From contig NZ_AEYE02000003.1 in NCBI RefSeq assembly GCF_000298315.2, positions 248,001 through 312,000 of the forward strand: a DNA stretch of 64,000 bases, in the 5' to 3' direction. The notes below the pieces were generated by a model. The model made no database searches. It saw nothing but the letters and a program-made list of their open reading frames with translations, and had not been told where the DNA came from. This document shows positions 36,759 through 44,719 of the stretch, one piece after another. How positions within the stretch are numbered: position 1 is the first letter of the stretch; each line of letters begins with the position of its first letter. A program made the position numbers and the translations under genes. Source of the stretch: Rhizobium grahamii CCGE 502 (lineage in GTDB: Bacteria > Pseudomonadota > Alphaproteobacteria > Rhizobiales > Rhizobiaceae).

Positions 36759-37745
36759 TTACTTGATCTTGGGGTTCAGCAGAGCGTCGATCTTCGGGTC
36801 GCTCATGTTGGCCTTGGTGACCAGGTTTGCGCCGGTGTCGACGTTTTCTTCGACCTTCTCGCCCTTGGATACGGCGAGCGCGGTCTTCACGCCGTCATAG
36901 CCCATGCGATAAGGATCCTGCACGACGAGACCTGCAAGCGAGCCGTCCTTGAGGAAGCCGACCGTCTTGTCGTCGCTGTCGAAGGCGATGACCTTGATCT
37001 TGTCGCCGAGCTTGTTTTCCGCGATCGCCTGGCCGACACCCTGTCCGAGGATGAGGTTCGAGGCGAAGACGCCGACAAGGTTCGGATTGGCAGTAATCAG
37101 GTCGGTCATCATGTTGAGACCGGTCGTTGCCTGGCCGTCGCCGTACTTGTCGGCAATGACCTTCAGGCCAGGATGCTTTGTCTTGACCTGATCGAGGAAA
37201 CCTTCGCGGCGCTGCTCGAGAGAGCCTACGCCCGGCAGGTTGGTGAGGATGACGACCTCGCCTTCTTCCTTGCCGGTCATTTCCTTGATGGCAGCGGCAA
37301 GGCCGTCAGCCGCGATACGTCCGCCCTGGACGTTGTCGGTTGTCAGGAACGATTTGAAGGCCTTGGAATCGGCGCCGGAATCGATGCCGATGATCGGAAC
37401 GGACTTGGCAGCTTCGTCGATCGGCTTGCCGAGTGCCTTGAACTCGGTCGGCGAGATGACGATTGCAGCCGGCTTGCCGGCAACGGCGTTCTCAAGAATG
37501 CTGATCTGGCCGTTGATGTCGGATTCGGCCTGTGCGCCGAGTTCCGGAACGTTGACGCCGAGATCCTGACCTGCCTTGCGGGCGCCGGCCAGAACGATCT
37601 GCCAGTAGAAGGACGTCGTGTCCTTGACGATGATCGGGATCGTCACGTCAGCCGCGAACGATGTCACCGGCATTGCGGTGGCGATAACGGCGGCGCCCGC
37701 AAGAGCCGTGAAGGCTCGACGGGAGAGAATCGATTTCATGCGCAT
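36759..37745 (-). CDS. Sugar ABC transporter periplasmic binding protein (RbsB-type)
   Basis: The start at 37745 is favoured by GGAGGAG at the right distance on the minus strand and gives MRMKSILSRRAFTALAGAA, a signal peptide with a twin-arginine-like SRRAF and cleavage after SFA. The 328-residue protein is a type I periplasmic binding fold: IPIIVKDTTSFYWQIVLAGARKAG (split over 35-58), AIVISPTEFKALG, IIGIDSGADSKAF, FASNLILGQGVGQAI and IAFDSDDKTVGFLKDG. It heads the transport part of the operon. The S. meliloti transporter induced by L-fucose has this arrangement, but the ligand here is inferred. Confidence 0.87.
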   Translation of the reverse strand: MRMKSILSRRAFTALAGAAVIATAMPVTSFAADVTIPIIVKDTTSFYWQIVLAGARKAGQDLGVNVPELGAQAESDINGQISILENAVAGKPAAIVISPTEFKALGKPIDEAAKSVPIIGIDSGADSKAFKSFLTTDNVQGGRIAADGLAAAIKEMTGKEEGEVVILTNLPGVGSLEQRREGFLDQVKTKHPGLKVIADKYGDGQATTGLNMMTDLITANPNLVGVFASNLILGQGVGQAIAENKLGDKIKVIAFDSDDKTVGFLKDGSLAGLVVQDPYRMGYDGVKTALAVSKGEKVEENVDTGANLVTKANMSDPKIDALLNPKIK

Positions 37746-37899
37746 GTGGTTCTCCTCCAAGGTGCGTTCTCCTCCTAGAAATCGTCCCGCTGAACGCAGG
37801 CGGGCGATTTTTATCGATAAAAAACAGTTACCGGCAGAAGCTAGCCGAGCGAAAGTCAAATTGCAAGTAGCGCGGCGGGCTTGACTATCGTTTCTTTTC

Positions 37900-37912
37900 T
37901 TATCTCAAGTAA
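37900..37912 (-). promoter_or_regulatory. Candidate GntR operator before the binding-protein gene
   Basis: TTATCTCAAGTAA lies in the AT-rich gap between the FucU and binding-protein genes. It shares 10 of 13 bases (TTATCTnnAnTAA) with an element at 41021-41033 upstream of the dehydratase gene, the other possible promoter of this locus. Confidence 0.35.
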
Positions 37913-37950
37913 TTGTTTTTTCAGTTGTTCAATCGCTGGCTAAAGTTCTG

Positions 37951-38397
37951 TCAGCCGCGATAGACTTCATGCGGATGGACCACGCCTTTCTTCAAAATCA
38001 AGTTGCCATACAACCGGAATTCAGTCGTCGCCACGATGTAGGCAGCGGTCCGCGCGCGCTCATAGAAGGCGAAGCGTTCCAGCGAGGCAATCCTGAAGTC
38101 TCCTGCCCGTCTTGTCACGATCTCTTGAAACTCGGCGCAAACTTCGGGCACTGCGGTCGGATCGCCCACCACCTCCATGCGCCATGCGGACTCGGGCACG
38201 AAGGTGTCGAGCGGAAAATGCGTGAGGATGGCCTCGGCCATATCGGTCGCGGTGACGCCGTCGGCGCGAATGACCTCCGGCCCCATGGTACTTGAAGGGA
38301 AATTGGCATCGGCGATGACGATATCGTCCCCATGTCCCATGCGGGCAATCGCACGGAGCAGGTCGGGATTGAGAATGGGGTGAATACCTCTAAGCAT
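37951..38397 (-). CDS. FucU/RbsD-family sugar mutarotase (second paralogue)
   Basis: The 148-residue protein has the family landmarks MLRGIHPILNPDLLRAIARMGHGDDIVIADANFP (split over 1-34) and the C-terminal RLYGNLILKKGVVHPHEVY. It resembles E. coli FucU (140 residues) more in length than the frc-linked paralogue at 4335-4817 does. It lies nine bases behind the aldo/keto reductase gene. Mutarotation would supply the pyranose anomer used by that dehydrogenase. FucU rather than RbsD is favoured by this setting. Confidence 0.87.
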   Translation of the reverse strand: MLRGIHPILNPDLLRAIARMGHGDDIVIADANFPSSTMGPEVIRADGVTATDMAEAILTHFPLDTFVPESAWRMEVVGDPTAVPEVCAEFQEIVTRRAGDFRIASLERFAFYERARTAAYIVATTEFRLYGNLILKKGVVHPHEVYRG

Positions 38398-38406
38398 GGT
38401 AAGTCC

Positions 38407-39429
38407 TCAAACACGCACGGCGTCTTCGCCGAGCGGCGGCGCGACAAGCGTCAGGGGGTCGAATTCAGGGAAGATCGAGTCCGGCAAGGCAGGCTCGAAA
38501 AGCGCCATGTTGCGCGTCAAGCTGGAGGCCTTTGCAGTGCCGATCAGCACGGACGATACGATTGGATCCTGGAGCGCAAACTGCAACGCCGGAGCCGCCA
38601 GCGGCACGCCATACTTAGCGGCGATCTTCTCCATATCAGCGACCTTTGCGAGAATGTCGTCCGTCGCCGGCATATAGTCGAAATGCGACCCCGGCACCGG
38701 GCCAGTCGCCAGGATACCCGAATTGAAGACACCGCCGACGACGAGTGAGGTGCCCTTCTTCCGGCAAAGCGGCAACAGCTCGCCAACCGCAGACCGGTCT
38801 AGCAGCGTGTACCGCCCCGCCATCAGGATGCAGTCGATATCGGCGTTGTGCATGACGTCCAGGCAGACCGGAACCTCGTTGACGCCGAGCCCGAAAGCCT
38901 TGATCGCGCCGGAAGATTTCAGTTCCTCGAGCGCCTTGATGCCGGTGTCCAGGAACTGCTTCTGATGGACAGCGTTCTTCGCCGCGCCATGCGTGTATCC
39001 GCCGAGGTCGTGGACATAGAGGATGTCGATCCGGTTCAGTCCAAGACGCGCGTAGCTGAACTCCACCGAGCGCATGATGCCGTCATAGGAATAGTCGTAG
39101 TCGGCATCGAAGGAGAGCGGGTTGACATAGCTGTAATCGGGAACCGTCCCCGTTGGCACAGGGCGTAGAAGGCGACCGACCTTGGTCGACAGCACCCACT
39201 CCTTCTCCGGCTTGTCGCGCAGGAAGTCTCCAAAGCGACGCTCGGCGAGACCGAGGCCATACCACGGCGCGACATCGAAGTAGCGAATGCCGCTGTCCCA
39301 CGCTGCCTCCAGCGTCTCCATGGCCTGTTCGCGCGGGCAGGCGCGATAAAGACCACCGAGAGCGGCGCCACCGATGCTTACTTCGGTGACCTCAAGCTCC
39401 GTCCTGCCGATCTTCCTCGTCTTCATCAT
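38407..39429 (-). CDS. Aldo/keto reductase (L-fucose / D-threo-aldose 1-dehydrogenase type)
   Basis: The 340-residue TIM-barrel oxidoreductase starts MMKTRKIGRTELEVTEVSIGG with GAGGAGG upstream on the minus strand. Catalytic Asp52 and Tyr57 are in YFDVAPWYGLG; the sugar-nucleotide end has PVPGSHFDY and SSVLIGTAK. The subfamily includes D-threo-aldose 1-dehydrogenase and L-fucose dehydrogenase, which oxidise the sugar to the lactone with NAD(P). Between a FucU gene and a sugar-acid dehydratase gene this is the most coherent reading. No lactonase is seen in the operon. Confidence 0.85.
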   Translation of the reverse strand: MMKTRKIGRTELEVTEVSIGGAALGGLYRACPREQAMETLEAAWDSGIRYFDVAPWYGLGLAERRFGDFLRDKPEKEWVLSTKVGRLLRPVPTGTVPDYSYVNPLSFDADYDYSYDGIMRSVEFSYARLGLNRIDILYVHDLGGYTHGAAKNAVHQKQFLDTGIKALEELKSSGAIKAFGLGVNEVPVCLDVMHNADIDCILMAGRYTLLDRSAVGELLPLCRKKGTSLVVGGVFNSGILATGPVPGSHFDYMPATDDILAKVADMEKIAAKYGVPLAAPALQFALQDPIVSSVLIGTAKASSLTRNMALFEPALPDSIFPEFDPLTLVAPPLGEDAVRV

Positions 39430-39459
39430 TCCTCCTCTGAAGACTTGATATGCGCTGCC

Positions 39460-40962
39460 TTAGAGCGTCGCTCCGAGGTGCCACGGCACGAACTCGTTAT
39501 CTCCGTAGCCGAATTCCTCGCTCTTCGTCTTCTTGCCGGAGGCCGTGTCGATGATCAGGTCGAAGATCTCGCGGCCTTTGGCGCTGATCGTTGCGTCGCC
39601 GGTTGCAATCGTGCCGCAGTCGATATCCATATCCTCTTCCATCGAGGCATAGAGAGCCGAATTGCTGGAAAGCTTGATCGACGGCGCCGGGCGACAGCCG
39701 AAACAGCTGCCGCGGCCGGTGGTGAAGGCGATCATATTCGCGCCGCCGGCGACCTGGCCGGTCGCCGAGACCGGATCGTAGCCGGGGGTGTCCATGAAGA
39801 CGAGGCCAGGGGCCGTGACGCGCTCGGCATAGCCGTAGACGGCGGTCAATGGTGAGCGGCCGCCCTTGGCGACGGCGCCTAACGATTTTTCGAGGATCGT
39901 CGTCAAGCCGCCGCGCTTGTTGCCAGGCGAGGGGTTGTTGTCGAGCGACGCGCCGTGCAACTCGACATACTTTTCCCACCAGGCAATCTTGTCGTCGAGC
40001 TTCTTGGCAACCTCGTCGCTGACGGCGCGGCTGCGCAGAAGATGCTCCGCACCGTAGATTTCGGAGGTTTCGGAAAGGATCGCCGTGCCGCCGGCAGCCG
40101 CCAGCAAGTCGGCGGCTACGCCAAGCGCCGGGTTGGCGGTGATGCCGGAAAAGCCGTCCGAGCCGCCGCATTGCAGGCCGATGATGATATCGCTGATTGG
40201 CAGCGCAACCCGCTTTTCCTTGCCGACATCCTGCGCAATCTCGCGCAGCATGCCCATGGCGCGCTCGACGGCGCGACGCGAGCCGCCGGCATCCTGGATG
40301 TTGAAGTGCCGCTTCGCATTGCCGGCGCCGCTCTGGCCGTAGAGCGTGAGCTGGTTGACTTCGCAGCCAAGGCCGATCATCAGCACGCCGCCGAAATTCA
40401 CATGCCGGGTATAGCCGGCAAGTGTCCGGTGCAGTACCGCCATGCCGTCGCCGGTGGAACTCATGCCGCAGCCCTGGTCGTGCACGATCGGAACGAAGCC
40501 GTCGATGCCGTCGAAATGCGGAAGGATCGTCCGGTTGGCCTCGTCGGCAATCGCCCGACAGACCGTGGTGGAACAGTTCACACTGGCAATGATGCCGATG
40601 TAGTTGCGCGTCGCCGAGCGACCGTCGGCGCGGCGATAGCCCATGAAGGTGCGCGCCCTGTCGGTCGCACTTGCTTCCTCGGGCGCCGAGTTTGCGGTTG
40701 CCGCAAGGCGGTCGTTCTCGAAATGCAGATTGTGGCTGTGAATATGGTCGCCGGCCTTAACGTCAGCCGTGGTGCGTCCGATGGCCTGACCGTATTTGAC
40801 GACCGGCTGGCCAAGCGGAATATCGGCCAACGCGATCTTGTGGCCGGGATCGATCTTCTGCTGCGTCTGGATGCCGGCGACCGTCGCGCCGGAGGGAATC
40901 GCCGCCGTCGCGACCGCAACATTGTCGCCGGCGGACAGGATGATCCAAGGGTCTTTGGTCAA
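39460..40962 (-). CDS. UxaA-family sugar-acid dehydratase (altronate/galactonate/fuconate type)
   Basis: The 500-residue protein has an N-terminal SAF domain (about 1-75: NVAVATAAIPSGATV, GQAIGRTTADVKAGDHIHSHN) and a large C-terminal UxaA domain with NCSTTVCRAIADE, HDQGCGMSSTGDG, GLGCEVNQLTLYG, LQCGGSDGFSGITANPALG and GRGSCFGCRPAPSIKLSSN. The conserved cysteines bind iron in the related altronate dehydratase. It is first in the minus-strand operon. D-altronate, L-galactonate or L-fuconate are all possible substrates; the AKR and FucU neighbours favour the 6-deoxy or galacto series. Confidence 0.85.
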   Translation of the reverse strand: MTKDPWIILSAGDNVAVATAAIPSGATVAGIQTQQKIDPGHKIALADIPLGQPVVKYGQAIGRTTADVKAGDHIHSHNLHFENDRLAATANSAPEEASATDRARTFMGYRRADGRSATRNYIGIIASVNCSTTVCRAIADEANRTILPHFDGIDGFVPIVHDQGCGMSSTGDGMAVLHRTLAGYTRHVNFGGVLMIGLGCEVNQLTLYGQSGAGNAKRHFNIQDAGGSRRAVERAMGMLREIAQDVGKEKRVALPISDIIIGLQCGGSDGFSGITANPALGVAADLLAAAGGTAILSETSEIYGAEHLLRSRAVSDEVAKKLDDKIAWWEKYVELHGASLDNNPSPGNKRGGLTTILEKSLGAVAKGGRSPLTAVYGYAERVTAPGLVFMDTPGYDPVSATGQVAGGANMIAFTTGRGSCFGCRPAPSIKLSSNSALYASMEEDMDIDCGTIATGDATISAKGREIFDLIIDTASGKKTKSEEFGYGDNEFVPWHLGATL

Positions 40963-41020
40963 CGTTTTTCTCCCTAGGGAAACACTCGCTGCGTCGGCGA
41001 ATGCTCATTGATTTTGTTTT

Positions 41021-41033
41021 TTATCTACAATAA
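41021..41033. promoter_or_regulatory. Candidate GntR operator between the dehydratase and GntR genes
   Basis: TTATCTACAATAA, related to the element at 37900-37912. Two more copies of the TTATCT hexamer, inverted as AGATAA, lie at 41105-41110 and 41122-41127 nearer the GntR gene. Binding by the divergent GntR protein is inferred. Confidence 0.38.
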
Positions 41034-41199
41034 ACATTTTCAAGTCAACGGGATTATCGATCCTGTGGACGAGGGAGGCAAACAGCCGCATGCAATCCAA
41101 AATAAGATAAGGATTGCCTAGAGATAAGCTTCTGCCACGCTGCGCACCGCAACCTTGCGGCGGCCCGATCCGTGTTGCCGAGGCAAGAGGGCGGGGTGC

Positions 41200-42111
41200 A
41201 TGGCAAGGCAGAATACAGTCTTCAAGGAAGCCTACAACCGCTATGTCGCCGCTTTGCGCACCGACGCGGCGCTGCCGTCCGAGCCGGAAATCGCGGCCCA
41301 ACTGGGGATCAGCCGCAGCACGGCGCGCGCCATCCTGACGCGGCTCAGCGATGCAGGCATCATCCGCTGGAACAAGCGCCAGAAGATCGTTTTGCGTCAG
41401 CCGACGGAAGCTGATTTCTTTCCGTCGGAAGAGACGAATTCACTGCACGACATCATCGAGCGCAGCTTCATGCAGCGCATCTTGTCGGATGATGCCGCAC
41501 CGGGCATGCAGATCAACGAGTTGGAACTTGCTCGCGAAATCGGCACCGGCACCACAAGCGTTCGTGAGTTCCTTATCCGTTTCTCGCGTTTTGGTCTGAT
41601 CGAGAAGCGCCCGAACAGCCACTGGATCCTCAAGGGGTTCACCCGCGATTTCGCGCTTGAGCTCGCCGAGGTGCGCGAGATGTTCGAGCTGCATTCGGCC
41701 GCCGAATTCGGCCGGCTTCCACCGGAGAGCGAGGCATGGCGCGCATTGTCTGACATCAAGGCCGAGCATCAGGCAATGCTGCGTGACCTCGACAGGCGCT
41801 ACAAGGATTTTTCGGCCCTCGACGAACGTTTCCATCTGCTGATCCACGGAGCGTCGAAAAACCGCTTCATCGCTGACTTCTACGACGCGATCGCGATCAT
41901 CTTTCACTATCACTACCAATGGAACAAGGCGTTCGCGCGCGAGCGCAACGAACGCGCCATTCATGAGCATCTCGACTACATTGCTGCGCTGGAGTCAGGC
42001 GATCAGGCGGCGATCAACTCCGCCTGCCGCCTGCATCTGCGGTCCGCGCGGCAGACGCTGCTCCAATCCATTCCGCTGACGCCTTCCGACGAGGTTCATC
42101 CGGAACAGTGA
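41200..42111 (+). CDS. GntR/FadR-type regulator with two tandem winged-helix domains
   Basis: ATG 41200 (with GAGGGCGGGG before it) gives 303 residues, longer than the usual 220-250 of the FadR subfamily. wHTH 1 (about 8-65) reads LPSEPEIAAQLGISRSTARAILTRLSDAG, split here over 27-55. wHTH 2 (about 88-150) reads INELELAREIGTGTTSVREFLIRFSRFGLIEKR, split over 106-138. An all-helical FCD domain (about 150-290) has the metal-binding pattern with DERFHLLIHGASKNRF and the late HEHLDYIAALESGD. It is divergent from the UxaA-led sugar operon and is the obvious repressor of it. Confidence 0.84.
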   Translation: MARQNTVFKEAYNRYVAALRTDAALPSEPEIAAQLGISRSTARAILTRLSDAGIIRWNKRQKIVLRQPTEADFFPSEETNSLHDIIERSFMQRILSDDAAPGMQINELELAREIGTGTTSVREFLIRFSRFGLIEKRPNSHWILKGFTRDFALELAEVREMFELHSAAEFGRLPPESEAWRALSDIKAEHQAMLRDLDRRYKDFSALDERFHLLIHGASKNRFIADFYDAIAIIFHYHYQWNKAFARERNERAIHEHLDYIAALESGDQAAINSACRLHLRSARQTLLQSIPLTPSDEVHPEQ

Positions 42112-42118
42112 TTGCAAC

Positions 42119-42142
42119 GAAACCCGGCCGAAGCCGGGTTCA
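42119..42142 (+). terminator. Stem-loop after the GntR gene
   Basis: AACCCGGC pairs with GCCGGGTT around CGAA, a few bases behind the stop codon. The following bases are CAGTTCT, so the T-run is weak. Confidence 0.6.
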
Positions 42143-42246
42143 GTTCTAGCTGGCTGGTCATTTCCAGCCGACACACTCCCGCCCCACCTCTGGAGGCTTC
42201 GGATTTTGGAGCCAAAATCGTCAAGGGAGGTCGGCCGCATCCGTGG

Positions 42247-42525
42247 TTATCTGCAGCGTCGTGCGGTCCTGGTGATCTCGTCGCCGTCGTCGGTCATTGT
42301 TCTGACCGTCTTGGTGTAGCAGCGATCGCGATAGTAGCGATCACGATCGCGGACGGCGCCAACTCTGATCCCGTGCTCGTTGATGGTGATCCCCGGGCGG
42401 ACGCGATCATAATCGTCGTCGTAGCTCCGTTCGCGCGTCACGGTCACGCTGTCAGCCATGGCAGGAGCGACGAACGAACAGAGCGCCATCGCCGCAACGG
42501 TACAGTTCATAAGGATCTTTCGCAT
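42247..42525 (-). CDS. Small secreted protein under stress promoter, unknown function
   Basis: The 92-residue product has a signal peptide MRKILMNCTVAAMALCSFVAPAMA with cleavage after AMA (split here at residue 24). The mature part is strongly charged and Asp/Arg/Tyr-rich (RERSYDDDYDRVRPG, RDRDRYYRDRCYTKTVRT) and has two cysteines. AAGGAGA lies upstream of the start on the minus strand. The EcfG-type promoter 29 bases upstream points to induction in general stress. I do not recognise the family. Confidence 0.78.
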   Translation of the reverse strand: MRKILMNCTVAAMALCSFVAPAMADSVTVTRERSYDDDYDRVRPGITINEHGIRVGAVRDRDRYYRDRCYTKTVRTMTDDGDEITRTARRCR

Positions 42526-42553
42526 GTCAATTCTCCTTCATTCATGGAAGACC

Positions 42554-42578
42554 AACGAAGGAGGAAAGAACTGGTTCC
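42554..42578 (-). promoter_or_regulatory. EcfG/RpoE2-type general stress promoter (minus strand)
   Basis: On the plus strand AACG (42554-42557), 16 bases, GTTCC (42574-42578); read on the minus strand this is GGAAC-N16-CGTT, the general stress consensus. The small secreted protein starts at 42525, leaving a leader of roughly 20 bases. Confidence 0.75.
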
Positions 42579-42647
42579 TTGAAAAATGACACGCTAAGAC
42601 GCCGCATTGTCCCTATTCGGGAGCATAATGAGGCTGGCGGCGAAGAT

Positions 42648-44141
42648 CTAGTGCGACGCTTCGCTGGCGGCTGACGCCACCGGCGTCCGGCCATGTTCGC
42701 GTCCCACGGGAATGAGCCATGCCGACAGGAACGTGAGGACGGCGACCACGGCCACTCCCCAGAATGTCCAGTGAAGGGAGGCATCGAAGACCGCGCGGAT
42801 GGCAGGGTCTGCGGCCAACTCGGACAAGCCTGTCGGCTGGTTCAACACGTCATGAAGCGACGCTGCGGCATCTCCGACCGCATAGTGGGTGATGCCGGCG
42901 TTGAGAACGGCGCCAAGCACTGTCGCACCGAGCGTATTGCCGAGGCTGCGGGCGAAGATGATCGATGCGGTGGCGCTGCCACGCATCGACCATTCGACGC
43001 TGTCCTGAACGAGCGCGATGCTGGTGAGGCTGATCAACCCCATACCGAAGCCCATGAAGAAGGACCCAGCTCCCGCAAGCGCGGGGTGGCTGTCGGGCGT
43101 CAGAAACAGCAGGAAACTTGCGCCAAAGGGAAACATCAGGCTGCCGACCCGTAGCGTGCGTCGGATGCCGAAGGCCTTGAAGAAGCGGCTGGAGAGCATG
43201 ACGGCCAGAGGCCAGCCGACGACCAGCATGGTCAAAGTGAAGCCGGCGACGATCGACGATCGCCCAAGGACGCCTTGCACATACATGGGCAACACGGTCG
43301 AGAGACCGATCAGCGCCATCCCGGCAAGCAATGTTGCAGCGTTGCTGGTCGCGACCAGCCGGCGGCTCCAGAGAGCAATGGAAATGATCGGCTCGGCCGC
43401 CCGCTTCTCCTGTCGCAGGAAGAGCACAGCAGCAACGACGAAGACCACAGCAAGCGACACCAGGACCCACGCGTTGGCATCCGCCGCTTCCGTGAGGATG
43501 ACGAGCAAGGCAATGACGGCGACCGAAAACAGAATGGCGCCGAGATAATCGATCTTTGCCTGCTTGTGTGCGACCGATTCCTTGAGGAAGGCGGCAAAAG
43601 CCGCGATCGACACGATGCCGATCGGCAGGTTGATCCAGAAGATCCAGGCCCAGGAAACGGTATCGACGATAACGCCGCCGGCAAGCGGCCCGACCACAGC
43701 CGATGTGGCCCAAACCGTCGCCATGATGCCTTGCACCCGGCCTCGCTCCTCGAGAGTGAAGAGGTCGCCGATGATCGTCATCGTCACCGGCTGGATGGCT
43801 CCGGCGCCAAGCCCTTGCAGCAAGCGAAAGGTAATCAGCGACGCCATCGACCACGCAAAACCGCAAAGCAGGGAGCCGACGAGAAAGATCAGAATGCCCG
43901 AAATCAGCACCGGCTTGCGTCCGAAGATGTCCGAAAGTTTGCCGTAGATGACGGTCGTCGTCGACTGCGCCAGAAGAAAAGCGGAGAACACCCAGCTGTA
44001 GTAGGTAAAGCCGCCAAGCTGCCCGACGATCTTCGGCATCGCCGTCGCGACGATCGTGGCCTCGATGGCGACCATGAAGGTTGCGAGCATGATGATAGCG
44101 ACAATGAGCGCGCGGTTCGAGCGCTGAGCTGTATTGGACAC
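42648..44141 (-). CDS. MFS drug exporter, DHA2 (EmrB/QacA, 14-TMS) type
   Basis: The 497-residue membrane protein has about 14 hydrophobic segments. DHA2 motifs are visible: motif D1 near the start (MVAIEATIVATAMPKIVGQL), motif A GKLSDIFGRKPVLISG, and motif C region AVVGPLAGGVIVDTVSWAWIFWINLPIG (split over 135-162). Proton-driven export of drugs, dyes or metabolites is the usual role; no EmrA-like partner is adjacent, so it would act alone at the inner membrane. Confidence 0.88.
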   Translation of the reverse strand: MSNTAQRSNRALIVAIIMLATFMVAIEATIVATAMPKIVGQLGGFTYYSWVFSAFLLAQSTTTVIYGKLSDIFGRKPVLISGILIFLVGSLLCGFAWSMASLITFRLLQGLGAGAIQPVTMTIIGDLFTLEERGRVQGIMATVWATSAVVGPLAGGVIVDTVSWAWIFWINLPIGIVSIAAFAAFLKESVAHKQAKIDYLGAILFSVAVIALLVILTEAADANAWVLVSLAVVFVVAAVLFLRQEKRAAEPIISIALWSRRLVATSNAATLLAGMALIGLSTVLPMYVQGVLGRSSIVAGFTLTMLVVGWPLAVMLSSRFFKAFGIRRTLRVGSLMFPFGASFLLFLTPDSHPALAGAGSFFMGFGMGLISLTSIALVQDSVEWSMRGSATASIIFARSLGNTLGATVLGAVLNAGITHYAVGDAAASLHDVLNQPTGLSELAADPAIRAVFDASLHWTFWGVAVVAVLTFLSAWLIPVGREHGRTPVASAASEASH

Positions 44142-44719
44142 GACATCTTCTCCGGGTACTCCGCGAAGTGCCTAAGATGATCGGCAAGTCGGCTGGGGGA
44201 AAAGCGCCGGCGCGAAGTGTTGCCCCGTTCTATGCCGCTGAGGCAAGGGCGTCAATTATTATCCGTTTGGTTACGAGGCCGGTTCGGCGGCGCCCAATGG
44301 CAGAGCCGGTTTGGTATCCGATGCAGGACCAACATTCGAGACCGAGTAGAGAATGGTCTTTTCGTCCTGCCATACGGGTGTGAAACGTCGGTCCGTCGGC
44401 CGGAGATTGGCGGGCACATCGGTCAGCCACAGGTAGTCGACGCCGGTAGTCGGCCGTGCCGCAATCGAGGCACTGGGGGTTGGCAGCCCTCATCGGTCGC
44501 ACTCATGCTCGAACACGCCTGAGGAAGGCAAAGTCTTTCCGCCAAACGGATTCCCTGATGTACGGATTGCGAGCAACTGGCTTTCGACCGCGGCGACCGC
44601 GAACGCACTTTGAGCCAGTCTTTCAATTCGACGCGAACACTGCGATCATTGTACTGACAAATAGCTGCTTTCTTCGATCGGGGGGACAAGGATTGCGGTC
44701 CAAAGGGTTGCTGAGTTGG
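44142..44719. other. Region between the MFS and histidine kinase genes
   Basis: About 580 bases. A possible small minus-strand gene (44230-44493) is described separately. The frame of the histidine kinase is open back to 44456, but the upstream residues are basic and low in similarity to any sensor. I see no hairpin, repeat or clear promoter here. Confidence 0.4.
44230..44493 (-). CDS. Possible small zinc-ribbon protein
   Basis: ATG 44493 (GTG 44502 also possible) gives 87 residues with two CxxC pairs, PQCLDCGTADY near the start and LECWSCIGYQTG about 40 residues later, the spacing of a zinc ribbon. A Leu-Gly-Leu-Glu-Cys approach to the second pair is typical of short rhizobial zinc-finger proteins. 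There is no good Shine-Dalgarno, and an ATG at 44506 opens the neighbouring frame (MSATDEGCQPP), so the true N-terminus may be frameshifted. Treat as tentative. Confidence 0.35.
   Translation of the reverse strand: MRAANPQCLDCGTADYRRRLPVADRCARQSPADGPTFHTRMAGRKDHSLLGLECWSCIGYQTGSAIGRRRTGLVTKRIIIDALASAA

Noticed and set aside
42850-44187. 445-codon open frame overlapping the MFS gene on the same strand
   Set aside because: Arg/His-rich product in the alternative frame of an intact 14-segment exporter.
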